Shown one piece after another: positions 28,297 through 37,524 of a DNA stretch of 64,000 nucleotides. The stretch comes from Aquipseudomonas alcaligenes (GTDB lineage: Bacteria; Pseudomonadota; Gammaproteobacteria; Pseudomonadales; Pseudomonadaceae): contig NZ_QJRX01000008.1 of the NCBI RefSeq assembly GCF_003205495.1, positions 205,763-269,762 on the forward strand. Direction: 5' to 3'. The notes under the pieces are model-generated. The model made no database searches. It was not told the origin of the DNA and worked only from the letters and a program-made list of their open reading frames with translations. Numbering within the stretch: the stretch's first letter is position 1; each line of letters begins with the position of its first letter. The position numbers and the translations under genes were made by a program.

Positions 28297-29208
28297 TTAG
28301 GTCAGGCTTGCCAACACCCGCGCCGCGCTGTGATGGAGGATGCCGTGGCGGCGGGCGAGGACGGCGCGGTCCTTGTCGTAGCCGCCGCCGATCAGGCCGA
28401 CCACCGGGATGTCGCGCTCCAGGCAGTGGCGGAACACCGCCTCGTCGCGGGCAGCGATGCCGGCGTCGGTCAGTTGCAGATAGCCGAGGGCGTCGTCCTT
28501 GTGCACGTCGACGCCGCCGTCGTAGAGCACGATATCGGGCTGGTACAGGGCCAGCAGGTAGCCCAGGCTGTCGTGCACCACCTTGAGGTAGTCGGCGTCG
28601 CCCATGCCGATCGGCAGGCCGATGTCCCAGTCGCTTTTGGCCTTGCGCGCCGGGAAGTTCTTCTCGCAGTGCAGGGATACGGTGATGGCGTCCGGCACGT
28701 TTTCCAGCAGGCGCGCGGTGCCGTCGCCTTGGTGCACGTCGCAGTCGTAGATCAGCACCCGCCCGGCGCGCCCGCTCTCCAGCAGGTAGCGGGCGACCAC
28801 GGCCAGGTCGTTGAAGATGCAGAAGCCGGAAGCCTCGTCGAAATGCGCGTGGTGGGTGCCGCCGGCCAGATGGCAGGCGATGCCGTGGTCGAGTGCCAGC
28901 TCGGCGGCCAACAGCGAGCCGCCGACCGCGCGCACGGTGCGCCGGGCCAGCGGCTCGCTCCAGGGCAGGCCGAGGCGGCGCTGCTCCTGGTAGGTCAGCT
29001 CGCCGCTGGCGAAGCGCTCGATATAGGCCGGGCAGTGGGCCAGGGCGAGCACGTCCGGCGGGCAGATCTCGGGGCGATGCAGCTCGGCGTCGCGCACCAG
29101 GCCGCTGTCCACCAGGTGGTCGCGCAGCAGGCGGAACTTCTCCATGGGGAAGCGATGGTTGGCCGGGAAGGGCGGGCTGTAGTCGTCGTGGTAGACCAGC
29201 GGCAGCAT
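28297..29208 (-). CDS. Histone deacetylase-like (arginase-fold) hydrolase
   Basis: A 303-residue zinc deacetylase of the HDAC / acetoin-utilisation / acetylpolyamine amidohydrolase superfamily. The paired active-site histidines are in GGTHHAHFDEASGFC. The metal ligands are in YDCDVHQGDGTA and the second aspartate in YDGGVDVHKDD; GGGYDKD holds the transition-state loop. The start at 29208 (MLPLVYHDDYSPPF) is preferred to one 14 codons upstream, which would overlap the divergent GNAT gene. Bacterial members act on acetylated small molecules or proteins; the substrate here is unknown. Gap to the DUF429 gene: 30 bases, same strand. Confidence 0.9.
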   Translation of the reverse strand: MLPLVYHDDYSPPFPANHRFPMEKFRLLRDHLVDSGLVRDAELHRPEICPPDVLALAHCPAYIERFASGELTYQEQRRLGLPWSEPLARRTVRAVGGSLLAAELALDHGIACHLAGGTHHAHFDEASGFCIFNDLAVVARYLLESGRAGRVLIYDCDVHQGDGTARLLENVPDAITVSLHCEKNFPARKAKSDWDIGLPIGMGDADYLKVVHDSLGYLLALYQPDIVLYDGGVDVHKDDALGYLQLTDAGIAARDEAVFRHCLERDIPVVGLIGGGYDKDRAVLARRHGILHHSAARVLASLT

Positions 29209-29240
29209 AATGAACAACTCACGAATTCGAGCGCCAGTAT

Positions 29241-29795
29241 ATGAGCACAACCCTGAGCAGCGAACGCCTGAACCTGCGCCCCTGGCGCGAGGACGATCTC
29301 GACGCCCTGGCGCAGCTGTGCGCCGACCCCGAGGTGATGGCGCATTTTCCCGCGACCCTGGATCGCGCAGGCAGCGCCGAGCTGCTCGCTCGGTTGATGG
29401 CGCACCAGGCCGAGCATGGCTTCACCTTCTGGGCGCTGCAGCGGCGCGAGGACGCTGCCTTCGTCGGCTTTACCGGTCTGGTGCGGGTCCGCTTCGAAGC
29501 ACCCTTCGTGCCGGCGGTGGAGATCGGTTGGCGCCTGGCTCGGCCCTACTGGGGCCAGGGTTATGCCCTGGAGGCGGCGCGGCGTGCGCTGCAGTTCGCC
29601 TTCGAGGATTTGCAGCTGGATGAAGTGGTGTCCTTCACCGTGCCGGCCAACCAGCGTTCCTGGGGCGTGATGCAGCGTCTGGGCATGCGCCGCGATGCGG
29701 CCGGCGACTTCGAACATCCGATTCTGCCCGAGGGGCATCCGCTGCGACCGCACCTGCTCTATCGCATCAGCCGGGAGGACTGGCATGGACGCTGA
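29241..29795 (+). CDS. GNAT family N-acetyltransferase (RimJ/RimL type)
   Basis: A 184-residue acetyltransferase of the RimJ/RimL-like group. It begins MSTTLSSERLNLRPWREDD, which is typical. The acetyl-CoA pyrophosphate-binding region is in RPYWGQGYALEAARRALQFA, and the final NQRSWGVMQRLGMR segment closes the cofactor site. The likely substrates are N-termini or small amines; no specific one can be inferred. It is the first gene of a plus-strand run with the nitroreductase, tesB and HAD genes, and it overlaps the nitroreductase start by 11 bases. It is divergent from the HDAC-like gene, with 32 bases between starts. Confidence 0.88.
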   Translation: MSTTLSSERLNLRPWREDDLDALAQLCADPEVMAHFPATLDRAGSAELLARLMAHQAEHGFTFWALQRREDAAFVGFTGLVRVRFEAPFVPAVEIGWRLARPYWGQGYALEAARRALQFAFEDLQLDEVVSFTVPANQRSWGVMQRLGMRRDAAGDFEHPILPEGHPLRPHLLYRISREDWHGR

Positions 29796-31413
29796 ACGGC
29801 AGGTGCGCGCCTATCACGCGCTGAGCAAGCATGCGCCGAACGCCTATGCGCCGGGGCCCGGTCACCTGGACTGGGCGACCCAGCCGGCCCCCTTCCGCCG
29901 CTATGCCGGGGCGCGCCTGATCGAGCTGTGGCAGCGCCCGCTGGAGGAGACGCCGGGCTACGACACGCCTTTCGCCGGCCCGGTCGGCGCGCCGCAGCCG
30001 CTCGATCGCGCCAGCCTTTCGCAACTGCTGTACGACAGCCTGGCCCTGTCGGCCTGGAAGGAAGCCGGCGGCAACCGCTGGGCGCTGCGGGTCAATCCGT
30101 CGTCCGGCAACCTGCACCCGACCGAGGCCTATCTGCTGTTGCCGCCGGGCAGCCTCGAGGAGGCGGGGCTGCTGGCGCACTACGCAGCGGATGCGCACGG
30201 ACTGGAGGTGCGCGCCGAGCTGCCGGCGCCGCTGGGCGCGCAGTTGCAGGCCGCATTGCCGGCCGGCGGCTTCCTGCTCGGCCTGGCCAGCATCCCCTGG
30301 CGCGAGGCCTGGAAGTACGGCGAGCGCGCCTATCGCTACTGCCAGCACGACCTCGGCCATGCCCTGGCCTGTGTGGGTATCGCCGCGGCGATCCAGGGTT
30401 GGCAGGTGCGCCTGCTGCGCGGCGTCGCCGAGGCACGGCTGGATGGCCTGCTGGGGCTGGAGCGCGAGGGCTTCCACGAGGCCGAGCATGGCGACTGCCT
30501 GCTGTGGATCGGTCCGGCCGGGATAGGCCCGGTCCAGGCTCAGGAGTTCGCCCTGCCCGAGACGCTGCTGCGCGGGCTGGCGGCGCTGGAGCTGCATGGC
30601 ACGCCCAATCGCCTGTCGCGGCAGTACCGCGAGTGGCCGGAGCTGGCGCGGGTGCATGCGCTGTGTCGGGCACCGGCCTTGCCGGCCCTGAGCTGGCAGG
30701 CGCCGAGCGGGCACAGCGGCAGCGACAATCCCGGTCTGCCGCTGCGCCCGATCCTGCACCGGCGGCGCAGCGCCCAGGCCTTCGATGGTCGCTCCGGTAT
30801 CCAGGCCGAGCTGCTGTTCGCCTGGCTGCGGCGCCTGTTGCCGGAAAATTCGCCGGTGCCCTTCGCGCTGAGCGGCGAGCCGGTGCGGGTCGATCTGCTG
30901 CTGTTCGTCCACCGCGTGCAGGGGCTGGAGCCGGGGCTGTACTGGCTGGCCCGTTGCGATGGTCAGCCGCAGCCGCAGGGGCTGCGTAGCGACTTCGCCT
31001 GGCAGAGGGTGCATCAGGAGCTGCCGCTGTACCGCCTGCTGCAGGGGGATGCCCGCGGCCTGGCCGGCTTCCTTTCCTGCGGCCAGGACATCGCCAGTGA
31101 CGGCTGCGTGGCCCTGGCCATGCTGGCGCGCTTCGATGCGGCGCTGGCCGCTGGCGCCTGGCACTACCCGCGGCTGTACTGGGAGTGCGGGCAGATCGGC
31201 CAGCTGCTGTACCTGGAGGCCGAGGCAGCGGGGCTGTCCGGCACCGGCATCGGCTGTTTCTTCGACGATCAGGTGCACGAATTGCTGGAACTGGCCGACA
31301 GCCGCTGGCAAAGCCTTTACCATTTCACCATCGGTCGCGCGGTGTGGGATGAGCGCCTCACCAGCGCGCCGGCCTATGACGAATTGCGTGTGCCGCCGAG
31401 GAGCGATGTATGA
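29785..31413 (+). CDS. SagB/ThcOx-type tandem nitroreductase-fold protein
   Basis: A 542-residue protein with two consecutive nitroreductase-like (SagB/ThcOx) domains, roughly residues 50-270 and 315-540. The first has NRWALRVNPSSGNLHPTEAY and the AYRYCQHDLGHALACVGIAA segment, the second has HRRRSAQAFDG and GTGIGCFFDDQVHELL. SagB enzymes are FMN-dependent azoline dehydrogenases in thiazole/oxazole peptide pathways, but no cyclodehydratase or precursor peptide is near. The ATG at 29785 has GGGAGG at 29772-29777 and lies inside the end of the GNAT gene. The stop overlaps the tesB ATG. The role is unknown; a redox step on a thioester or peptide is conceivable. Confidence 0.82.
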   Translation: MDAERQVRAYHALSKHAPNAYAPGPGHLDWATQPAPFRRYAGARLIELWQRPLEETPGYDTPFAGPVGAPQPLDRASLSQLLYDSLALSAWKEAGGNRWALRVNPSSGNLHPTEAYLLLPPGSLEEAGLLAHYAADAHGLEVRAELPAPLGAQLQAALPAGGFLLGLASIPWREAWKYGERAYRYCQHDLGHALACVGIAAAIQGWQVRLLRGVAEARLDGLLGLEREGFHEAEHGDCLLWIGPAGIGPVQAQEFALPETLLRGLAALELHGTPNRLSRQYREWPELARVHALCRAPALPALSWQAPSGHSGSDNPGLPLRPILHRRRSAQAFDGRSGIQAELLFAWLRRLLPENSPVPFALSGEPVRVDLLLFVHRVQGLEPGLYWLARCDGQPQPQGLRSDFAWQRVHQELPLYRLLQGDARGLAGFLSCGQDIASDGCVALAMLARFDAALAAGAWHYPRLYWECGQIGQLLYLEAEAAGLSGTGIGCFFDDQVHELLELADSRWQSLYHFTIGRAVWDERLTSAPAYDELRVPPRSDV

Positions 31414-32279
31414 GCCAAGTGCTGGATGATCTGGTGTCCCTGCTGAGCATGGAGCAGATCGAGGAAAACCTGTTCCGTGGGCGCAGCCAGGACCTGGGCT
31501 TCCGCCAGCTGTTCGGCGGCCAGGTGCTCGGCCAGTGCGTCTCCGCCGCCAACCAGACGGTGGAGCCGGCGCGCCATGTGCACTCGCTGCACGGCTACTT
31601 CCTGCGCCCCGGCGATGCCGGCCTGCCGGTGGTGTACAGCGTCGACCGCGTGCGCGACGGCGGCAGCTTCAGCACCCGGCGGGTCACCGCGATCCAGAGG
31701 GGCCAGCCGATCTTCACCTGTAGCGCCTCGTTCCAGGCCGACGAGGAGGGCTTCCACCACCAGCTGGCGATGCCCGAGGTGCCCGGCCCCGAGGGTCTGC
31801 CCTCGGAAACCGAGCTGGCGCGCCAGGTGGCGCATCTGATTCCCGAGCGCATGCGCGAGCGCATGACCAGCGACAAGCCGATCGAGATCCGCCCGGTGAC
31901 GCGCATCAACCCCTTCGCCCCGCAGCCCTGCGAACCGGTGAAGTATGTGTGGTTCCGCGCCGCCGGCGAGCTGCCTGCCGAGCCGCAGCTGCACAAGCTG
32001 CTGCTGGCCTATGCCAGCGACTTCAACCTGCTCACCACCTCGATGCAGCCGCATGGCGTGTCGGTGTTCCAGAAATTCATGCAGGTGGCCAGCCTCGACC
32101 ACGCCCTGTGGTTCCACGGCGACCTGCGCATGGACGACTGGCTGCTGTACGCCATGGACAGCCCCTGGGCCGGCAACGCCCGGGGCTTCTCCCGTGCCAG
32201 CATCTTCGACCGCAGCGGCCGCCTGGTGGCCTCGTCGGCGCAGGAAGGCCTCACCCGCCTGCGCGAGGACTGGCGTTGA
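31410..32279 (+). CDS. tesB: Acyl-CoA thioesterase II
   Basis: A 289-residue double-hotdog thioesterase that hydrolyses medium- and long-chain acyl-CoA. The N-terminal block FRGRSQDLGFRQLFGGQVLG and the C-terminal DHALWFHGDLRMDDWLLYA and RGFSRASIFDRSGRLVASSA match TesB, including the Asp/Thr/Gln catalytic set in equivalent places. The length is that of E. coli TesB. The ATG overlaps the nitroreductase stop (ATGA), and the stop overlaps the TTG start of the HAD gene, so the run is translationally coupled. Confidence 0.95.
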   Translation: MSQVLDDLVSLLSMEQIEENLFRGRSQDLGFRQLFGGQVLGQCVSAANQTVEPARHVHSLHGYFLRPGDAGLPVVYSVDRVRDGGSFSTRRVTAIQRGQPIFTCSASFQADEEGFHHQLAMPEVPGPEGLPSETELARQVAHLIPERMRERMTSDKPIEIRPVTRINPFAPQPCEPVKYVWFRAAGELPAEPQLHKLLLAYASDFNLLTTSMQPHGVSVFQKFMQVASLDHALWFHGDLRMDDWLLYAMDSPWAGNARGFSRASIFDRSGRLVASSAQEGLTRLREDWR

Positions 32280-32896
32280 CGGTCGCGGCGCTGCGCGCCT
32301 GCCGCCACTGGGTGTTCGACATGGACGGCACCCTGACGGTGGCCGTGCACGACTTCCCGGCGATCAAGCGCGCGCTGGACATCCCCCAGGACAGCGACAT
32401 CCTCCATCACCTGGCCGCGCTGCCCGCCGCCGAGGCGGCGGCCAAGCACGCCTGGCTGCTGCAGCACGAGCGCGAGCTGGCGCTGGGCTCGGTGGCCGCA
32501 CCCGGTGCGGTGGAGCTGGTGCGCCACCTGCACGGGCGTGGCTGTCGCCTCGGCATCCTCACCCGCAACGCCCACGAGCTGGCGCTACTGACCCTGGCCG
32601 CCATCGGCCTGGACGACTGTTTCGACAGCCTGGACGTGGTCGGCCGCGACGAGGCGCCACCCAAGCCGCACCCAGGCGGCCTGTTGCACCTGGCGGCGCG
32701 CTGGCAGGTGGCGCCGCAGGCGCTGGTGATGGTCGGCGACTACCGCTTCGACCTCGACTGCGCCCGTGCCGCCGGCGCCCGCGGCGTGCTGGTCAACCTG
32801 GCGGACAATCTCTGGCCGGAGCTGGCGGACCTGCACGCGCCGGATTGTGCGCAGCTGCTGGCGCGCATCGACTGTGTCGAGGGGCTGGCGCTCTAG
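32276..32896 (+). CDS. HAD family hydrolase
   Basis: A 206-residue haloacid-dehalogenase-type phosphatase. The start is taken as TTG at 32276 in a TTGA overlap with the tesB stop; no in-frame ATG or GTG before motif I gives an intact protein. Motif I is FDMDGT near residue 16, motif II is GILTRN, motif III is in KPHPGG and motif IV in MVGDYRFDLDCARAAGA. The cap is small and helical, between motifs I and II. The physiological substrate is unknown (phosphoglycolate-like enzymes are the nearest in style). Confidence 0.88.
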   Translation: MTVAALRACRHWVFDMDGTLTVAVHDFPAIKRALDIPQDSDILHHLAALPAAEAAAKHAWLLQHERELALGSVAAPGAVELVRHLHGRGCRLGILTRNAHELALLTLAAIGLDDCFDSLDVVGRDEAPPKPHPGGLLHLAARWQVAPQALVMVGDYRFDLDCARAAGARGVLVNLADNLWPELADLHAPDCAQLLARIDCVEGLAL

Positions 32897-32987
32897 GCGT
32901 CCATGCATCCCGTTACATTTGCGCCGGCGCTCGGCGGGCCTGGCGCAGTACCCTGCGGCAAACGAGCAACCTGGTGACGACAAGCAC

Positions 32988-33521
32988 ATGGTCATCCTTC
33001 TCAACGGACCGCTGGGGATTGGCAAGTCGACCCTGGCCGAGGCGCTGGCCGAGAGCCTCGACGGGGCGGTGATGCTCGATGGCGACCAGCTGATTGCCAT
33101 GACCCCGGCGCCGGCCGATGAAGTGGACTACCTGCATGGCATCCTCGCCCTGCTCATCAGCCACCATCGCGCCGCGGGCTACCGCCACTTCGTCATCAGC
33201 CACCTGTGGCGCACGGCCGAGGAGCTGGCCGATCTGCGCCGCAGGCTCCTGGTCCACTACCCTGAGGCAGAGATTCGCTGTTTCCTGCTGCGGCTTCCAC
33301 TCGACGAAAATCTGCGACGGATCGAGCGTCGGCAGAGCGCCCGCGCCCTCGATGAGCGGGATTTCGAGAGCAGGACGGTCATGGAAGAGCGTGCGCTGCT
33401 GTTCGACGCCGAGGGCGTCAGCGTCGGCGAGCCTTTCGAGGTATCCGCACTACCCGAGGAGCTGGTCGCCCGGCTGCTCGACCGCCTCGGCCTCGCGGCG
33501 GCGAGCGAGCGGGCGGGCTGA
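32988..33521 (+). CDS. P-loop kinase-like ATPase
   Basis: A 177-residue P-loop protein with Walker A GPLGIGKST at residues about 7-15, a following DGDQL motif like that of adenylylsulfate or shikimate-type kinases, and a lid-like segment RRIERRQSARALDERDFESR. It resembles AAA_33/zeta-toxin-like small kinases, but no antitoxin-like partner is adjacent, so a toxin role is not supported. A 91-base gap separates it from the HAD gene. The substrate is unknown. Confidence 0.75.
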   Translation: MVILLNGPLGIGKSTLAEALAESLDGAVMLDGDQLIAMTPAPADEVDYLHGILALLISHHRAAGYRHFVISHLWRTAEELADLRRRLLVHYPEAEIRCFLLRLPLDENLRRIERRQSARALDERDFESRTVMEERALLFDAEGVSVGEPFEVSALPEELVARLLDRLGLAAASERAG

Positions 33522-33538
33522 GTTGCTGCCCGGTCGGA

Positions 33539-35368
33539 TCAGTAGCGGTAGGCGCCCCCCTGAATCGCCGCATGCAGCTCGGCGTCCACCGGCACGTAGC
33601 GATCTTCGCCGGGCAGCCAGGCATACAGTGGATCGGCGCAGCGCGCCGGGTCGAAGCCCTGGTCCTTGAGCGGCGCCTTCTTGTGCTTGAAGGTGCCGGT
33701 GGTCTCCATCTTCTCGCTCAGGCGCAGAAACAGCGGCACGGCGTAGTGCGGCAGCTCGCGGCGCAGCTCGACGAGCAGGCCCTGGAAGTCGAAGTCGGCC
33801 GGATCGCGGTCCAGGCGGATGCAGGCCATGCCGGCGCGGCCGTTGGTGCCGGCGATCTCGACGCCGTAGACCACCGCCTCGCCGACCCCCTCTATGCCGT
33901 CCAGCACCGCTTCCACCTCGGTGGTCGAAACGTTCTCGCCTTTCCAGCGGAAGGTGTCGCCGAGGCGGTCGACGAACTGCGCATGGCGCCAGCCCTGGTG
34001 CAGCATCAGGTCGCCGGTGTTGAACCAGGCATCGCCCGGCCTGAACACGTCGCGCAGGATGCAGCTTTCGGTCTTGGCCGGGTCGGTGTAGCCGTGAAAC
34101 GGCGTCTTCGCGGTGATCTCGCCGATCAGCAGGCCTGGCTCGCCGGGCTTCACCCGTTGCAGGCGGCCCTGCTCGTCACGCAGCGGTGCCTCGCTGTCGC
34201 GGTCGTAGCGGACGATGGCGTAGGGGTAGGGGGTGAAGCCTACCGTGTTGTCCAGGTTGAGCAGGTTGGTGAAGCCGATGTTGCCCTCGCTGGAGGCGTA
34301 GAACTCGACCACCCGCTGAATGCCGAAGCGCTGCTTGAAGCCGCTCCAGATGGCCGGGCGCATGCCGTTGCCGACCATGATGCGCAGTGGGTTGTCGGCG
34401 TCGTCCGGGCGCGCCGGACGGTCGAGCAGGTAGCGGCACAGCTCGCCGACATAGCCGAAGGCGGTGGCGCCGTGGCGGCGTACTTCGTCGAGGAAGCGGC
34501 TGGCGCTGAACTTGCGCACCATGATCAGGGCCGCCCCGGCGGATAGCACCGAGCCCCAACACACCACCATGGCGGTGGCATGGTAGAAGGGCAGGCTGCA
34601 GTACAGGCGATCGTCGCGGCCCAGGCGCACGGCGCCGAAGCCGAAGATGCCGTAGCCCTTGAGGAAGCGTCCGTGATTGAACACCACCGCCTTGGGCAGG
34701 CCGGTGGTGCCGGAGGTGTAGATGTAGAAGCAGGGATCCTCGGCCTGCACCGGGCGCGCCAGTAACGGCTTGCTGTCGGGTTGCGCGGCCAGTTCGGCGG
34801 CCGGGTGCTGCCAGCCGGCCGGGGCCTGGCCAGGGTCGCGCCAGGTCGGGTGGTCGGCGAAGTAGTAGCGGCCGTCCGCGGGCAGCTGCAACTGGTCCTG
34901 CACCTCCTCGAAGGCGCCCAGCAGTTCCTCGCCGACCAGGGCCACGCGTGGCTTCACCAGGTTGATGCTGTGGGCCAGCACCTGGCCGCGCTGGCTGCTG
35001 TTGAGCAGTGCGGCGACGGCACCGAGCTTGGCGCAGGCGATGACGCAGGCCAGCAGCTCCAGACGATTCTCCAGCAGCAGCACGGCGCAGTCGCCCTGGG
35101 CCAGGCCGCCGGCGCGCAGGCGATGGGCCAGGCGATTGGCCCACTGGTCCAGTTCGGCGTAGCTGAGACGCTCGTCGCCCTGGATCAGCGCCACGCCCTG
35201 CGGGTTATTGCGGGCGGCGCTCTCCACGCAGTCGGCCAGGCCGCCGACGGCGCTGCCGCGTGCGCGGCTGGCCAGGCGCAGGCCACGGAGGATGCCGGGC
35301 AGGCCGGCGAGCAGGTAGGGCACGCGGGACAACAGGCGTGGCAAGGTGAGAACGGCGGCATGGTTCAT
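33539..35368 (-). CDS. Long-chain acyl-CoA synthetase (FATP/VLACS type)
   Basis: A 609-residue AMP-forming acyl-CoA ligase of the fatty-acid-transport-protein type. The ATP/AMP motif is YIYTSGTTGLPKAVV near residues 210-224. The VLACS signature follows as VEFYASSEGNIGF and NTGDLMLHQ..RWKGENVST, and the C-terminal lysine lies in GTFKHKK. A hydrophobic N-terminal stretch (LPRLLSRVPYLLAGLPGILRG) may associate with membrane. It would activate exogenous fatty acids. It is divergent from an AraC-type gene 146 bases away, which is the likely regulator. Confidence 0.9.
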   Translation of the reverse strand: MNHAAVLTLPRLLSRVPYLLAGLPGILRGLRLASRARGSAVGGLADCVESAARNNPQGVALIQGDERLSYAELDQWANRLAHRLRAGGLAQGDCAVLLLENRLELLACVIACAKLGAVAALLNSSQRGQVLAHSINLVKPRVALVGEELLGAFEEVQDQLQLPADGRYYFADHPTWRDPGQAPAGWQHPAAELAAQPDSKPLLARPVQAEDPCFYIYTSGTTGLPKAVVFNHGRFLKGYGIFGFGAVRLGRDDRLYCSLPFYHATAMVVCWGSVLSAGAALIMVRKFSASRFLDEVRRHGATAFGYVGELCRYLLDRPARPDDADNPLRIMVGNGMRPAIWSGFKQRFGIQRVVEFYASSEGNIGFTNLLNLDNTVGFTPYPYAIVRYDRDSEAPLRDEQGRLQRVKPGEPGLLIGEITAKTPFHGYTDPAKTESCILRDVFRPGDAWFNTGDLMLHQGWRHAQFVDRLGDTFRWKGENVSTTEVEAVLDGIEGVGEAVVYGVEIAGTNGRAGMACIRLDRDPADFDFQGLLVELRRELPHYAVPLFLRLSEKMETTGTFKHKKAPLKDQGFDPARCADPLYAWLPGEDRYVPVDAELHAAIQGGAYRY

Positions 35369-35514
35369 GGCGGGACCTGCGATGTTGTTGTTATTCGTCG
35401 CAATCTACGCAAGGCCGGCACGAGCTGTTGATAGCCGAAGGTCGCAACGGACTGGCAATTCGTCTCAGGGGCGCCGCACAATCGGGCATCTCGTGGGTGA
35501 AAGGATTTGCCGTC

Positions 35515-36528
35515 ATGCTGAATACCGCGCCCAGCGCCACCGCCTCGCTGCTGCTCGACCTGTACCAGAGCCTGCGCCGCCTGCAGCTGGTCGGTCCGGC
35601 CGACCTCGTCGAGCTGGGCCTGGCGCCGAACACCCAGCTGGACCTGGAGGCGCGCATCCCGGTGGCCTGGCTGCTGCGCCTTTGGCAGCTGGCGGCCGAG
35701 CGCGGTGCGCCGGCCGATCTCGGCCTGCAGTTGGGCCAGCAACGTGGCCTGCAGAGCCGTGGTCCGGTGGCCAACCTGGCGGCGATGAGTGCCACTCTCG
35801 GCGAGGCACTGGAGCTGTTCCGCCGGCACAGCCCGGTGATGAGCGAATGCGAGAACCTGCGGGTCGAGCAGGACGGCGATCGCGTGCGCATCGACTTCCT
35901 GTTCACCGCACCGCTGGCGGACCATCCGCCGGCCTGCGAATACAGCCTCAGCTCTGCGCTGTGCTGGGGCCGGCAGATGAGCGGCACGCGACTGGTGCCG
36001 CTGCGGGTGGGCTTTCGCCATAGGCCGCTGGCCGGTTCCGCCAGCTACCGGCAGATCCTCGGCTGTCCGGTACGATTCGGCGAGCCGCTGGACTACCTCG
36101 AGATGGCGGCGGCGGACATGCGCTTGCCGCTGCTCGGCGGCAACGACTACATCAAGGGCCTGCTGCTGCAGCGGGTCAGCGACATGCAGGCCCAACTGCC
36201 CAGCCGCCACAGCTTGCGTCAGCAGGTGCAGCAGCTGATCGAGCTGGGGTTGATCGACGGTGCGCTGTCGGTAGAGGCGGTAGCGCGGCGCCTGCATACC
36301 AGCCGGCAGACCCTGCATCGCCACCTGCGCGAGGAGGGCTGCAGCTTCTCCGAACTGCTCGCCGAGGTGCGTCGCGAGCACGCGCTGCGGCGTCTGCGCC
36401 AGGCGGATTGCCGCATCGAGCAGCTCAGCCGCGAACTGGGCTTCGCCGAGCCGAGCGCTTTCTACAAGGCGTTCAAGGGCTGGTTCGGCGTGTCGCCCAA
36501 GGCCTATCAGGAGCAGCAGCGCGGTTGA
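35515..36528 (+). CDS. AraC family transcriptional regulator
   Basis: A 337-residue regulator with an N-terminal arabinose-binding-like domain of the PF12625 type (about 20-200) and a C-terminal double helix-turn-helix (about 240-335: SVEAVARRLHTSRQTLHRHL and QLSRELGFAEPSAFYKAFKG). The start at 35515 is preceded by AAAGGA; a reading from 35428 adds only intergenic-like sequence. Its neighbour across the divergent promoter region is the acyl-CoA synthetase, so it probably senses a lipid-related effector and controls that gene. Confidence 0.9.
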   Translation: MLNTAPSATASLLLDLYQSLRRLQLVGPADLVELGLAPNTQLDLEARIPVAWLLRLWQLAAERGAPADLGLQLGQQRGLQSRGPVANLAAMSATLGEALELFRRHSPVMSECENLRVEQDGDRVRIDFLFTAPLADHPPACEYSLSSALCWGRQMSGTRLVPLRVGFRHRPLAGSASYRQILGCPVRFGEPLDYLEMAAADMRLPLLGGNDYIKGLLLQRVSDMQAQLPSRHSLRQQVQQLIELGLIDGALSVEAVARRLHTSRQTLHRHLREEGCSFSELLAEVRREHALRRLRQADCRIEQLSRELGFAEPSAFYKAFKGWFGVSPKAYQEQQRG

Positions 36529-36582
36529 TATCCGCGCCTGCGTTCCTGAAGTGTGAGGGGCCTGGTACGGGTTGCGCGCGCC

Positions 36583-37455
36583 CTACAGGCGCGCCGCCTT
36601 GAAGGTGTCGCAGCGCCCCGGTTCACCGTGCTCGAAGCCGGTCCTGAACCAGCGCTCGCGCTGCGCCGAGGTGCCGTGGGTGAAGGAGTCCGGCACCACG
36701 GTGCCGCGCGACTGTTGCTGCAGGCGGTCGTCGCCGATGGCGTTGGCGGCGTTCAGCGCTTCTTCCAGGTCGCCCGGCTCCAGCCAGTCCAGGCGCTGCT
36801 GGGCGTGGTGCGCCCAGACGCCGGCCAGGCAGTCGGCCTGCAGCTCCTGGCGCACCAAGAGGCCGTTGTCGCCCTCCACCCGCTCGCCGCGCTGGCGCGC
36901 CGCGTGGACCCTGGCCGAGACGCCGAGCAGGGTCTGCACGTGGTGGCCGACCTCGTGGGCGATCACGTAGGCCTGGGCGAAGTCGCCGGCGGCGGCGAAG
37001 CGCGTCTCCATCTCGCGGAAGAACGACAGGTCGAGGTACACCTGCTGGTCGCCCGGGCAGTAGAAGGGGCCGACGGCGGCATCGGCGAAGCCGCAGGCCG
37101 AGCGCACGCCGCCGCTGAAGAGCACGAGCTTCGGGTCCTGGTACTGCTTGCCGGAGGCCTGGAAGATGGCGCGCCAGGTGTCCTCGGTGTCGCCGAGCAC
37201 GGCGCGGACGAATTCGCTCTGCGCATCGTTGGCCGCCGGCGCGCGCTGCTCCTGCACCGGCGCGCCCTGCTGCAGGCCCTGGTTGACCACGTTGCCGAGG
37301 ATGGTCAGTGGGTCCTGGCCCATCAGCAAGCCGATCACCACGATCACGGCGATGCCGCCGAGACCCAGGCCCTTGCCGCCGCCGAGGCGCATGCCGCGGC
37401 CGCTGCCGCGGGCGTCGACTACGTTGTCACTGCGTCTGCCGCGTTCCCAGCGCAT
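36583..37455 (-). CDS. Neutral zinc metallopeptidase, YpfJ family
   Basis: A 290-residue putative neutral zinc metallopeptidase. The zinc motif HEVGHH appears in AYVIAHEVGHHVQTLLG near residues 165-181. An N-terminal cytoplasmic basic segment (MRWERGRRSDNVVDARG) leads a single membrane anchor GIAVIVVIGLLMG near residue 30-45, so the catalytic part is probably periplasmic. The conserved SREQ-like start and the C-terminal GTSAQRERWFRTGFEHG block fit the family. The physiological substrate is unknown. Confidence 0.9.
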   Translation of the reverse strand: MRWERGRRSDNVVDARGSGRGMRLGGGKGLGLGGIAVIVVIGLLMGQDPLTILGNVVNQGLQQGAPVQEQRAPAANDAQSEFVRAVLGDTEDTWRAIFQASGKQYQDPKLVLFSGGVRSACGFADAAVGPFYCPGDQQVYLDLSFFREMETRFAAAGDFAQAYVIAHEVGHHVQTLLGVSARVHAARQRGERVEGDNGLLVRQELQADCLAGVWAHHAQQRLDWLEPGDLEEALNAANAIGDDRLQQQSRGTVVPDSFTHGTSAQRERWFRTGFEHGEPGRCDTFKAARL

Positions 37456-37524
37456 GGCCGTGCTCCTTTTCTCCGTCCGGGGCTGACAGTGTCGTCCCCG
37501 GACGGGCGCGGCGCCAGCGGAGCG

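Noticed and set aside
32988..33521. Zeta-type toxin kinase
   Set aside because: The P-loop and lid look similar, but there is no epsilon-like antitoxin gene next to it and no further zeta-specific motif.
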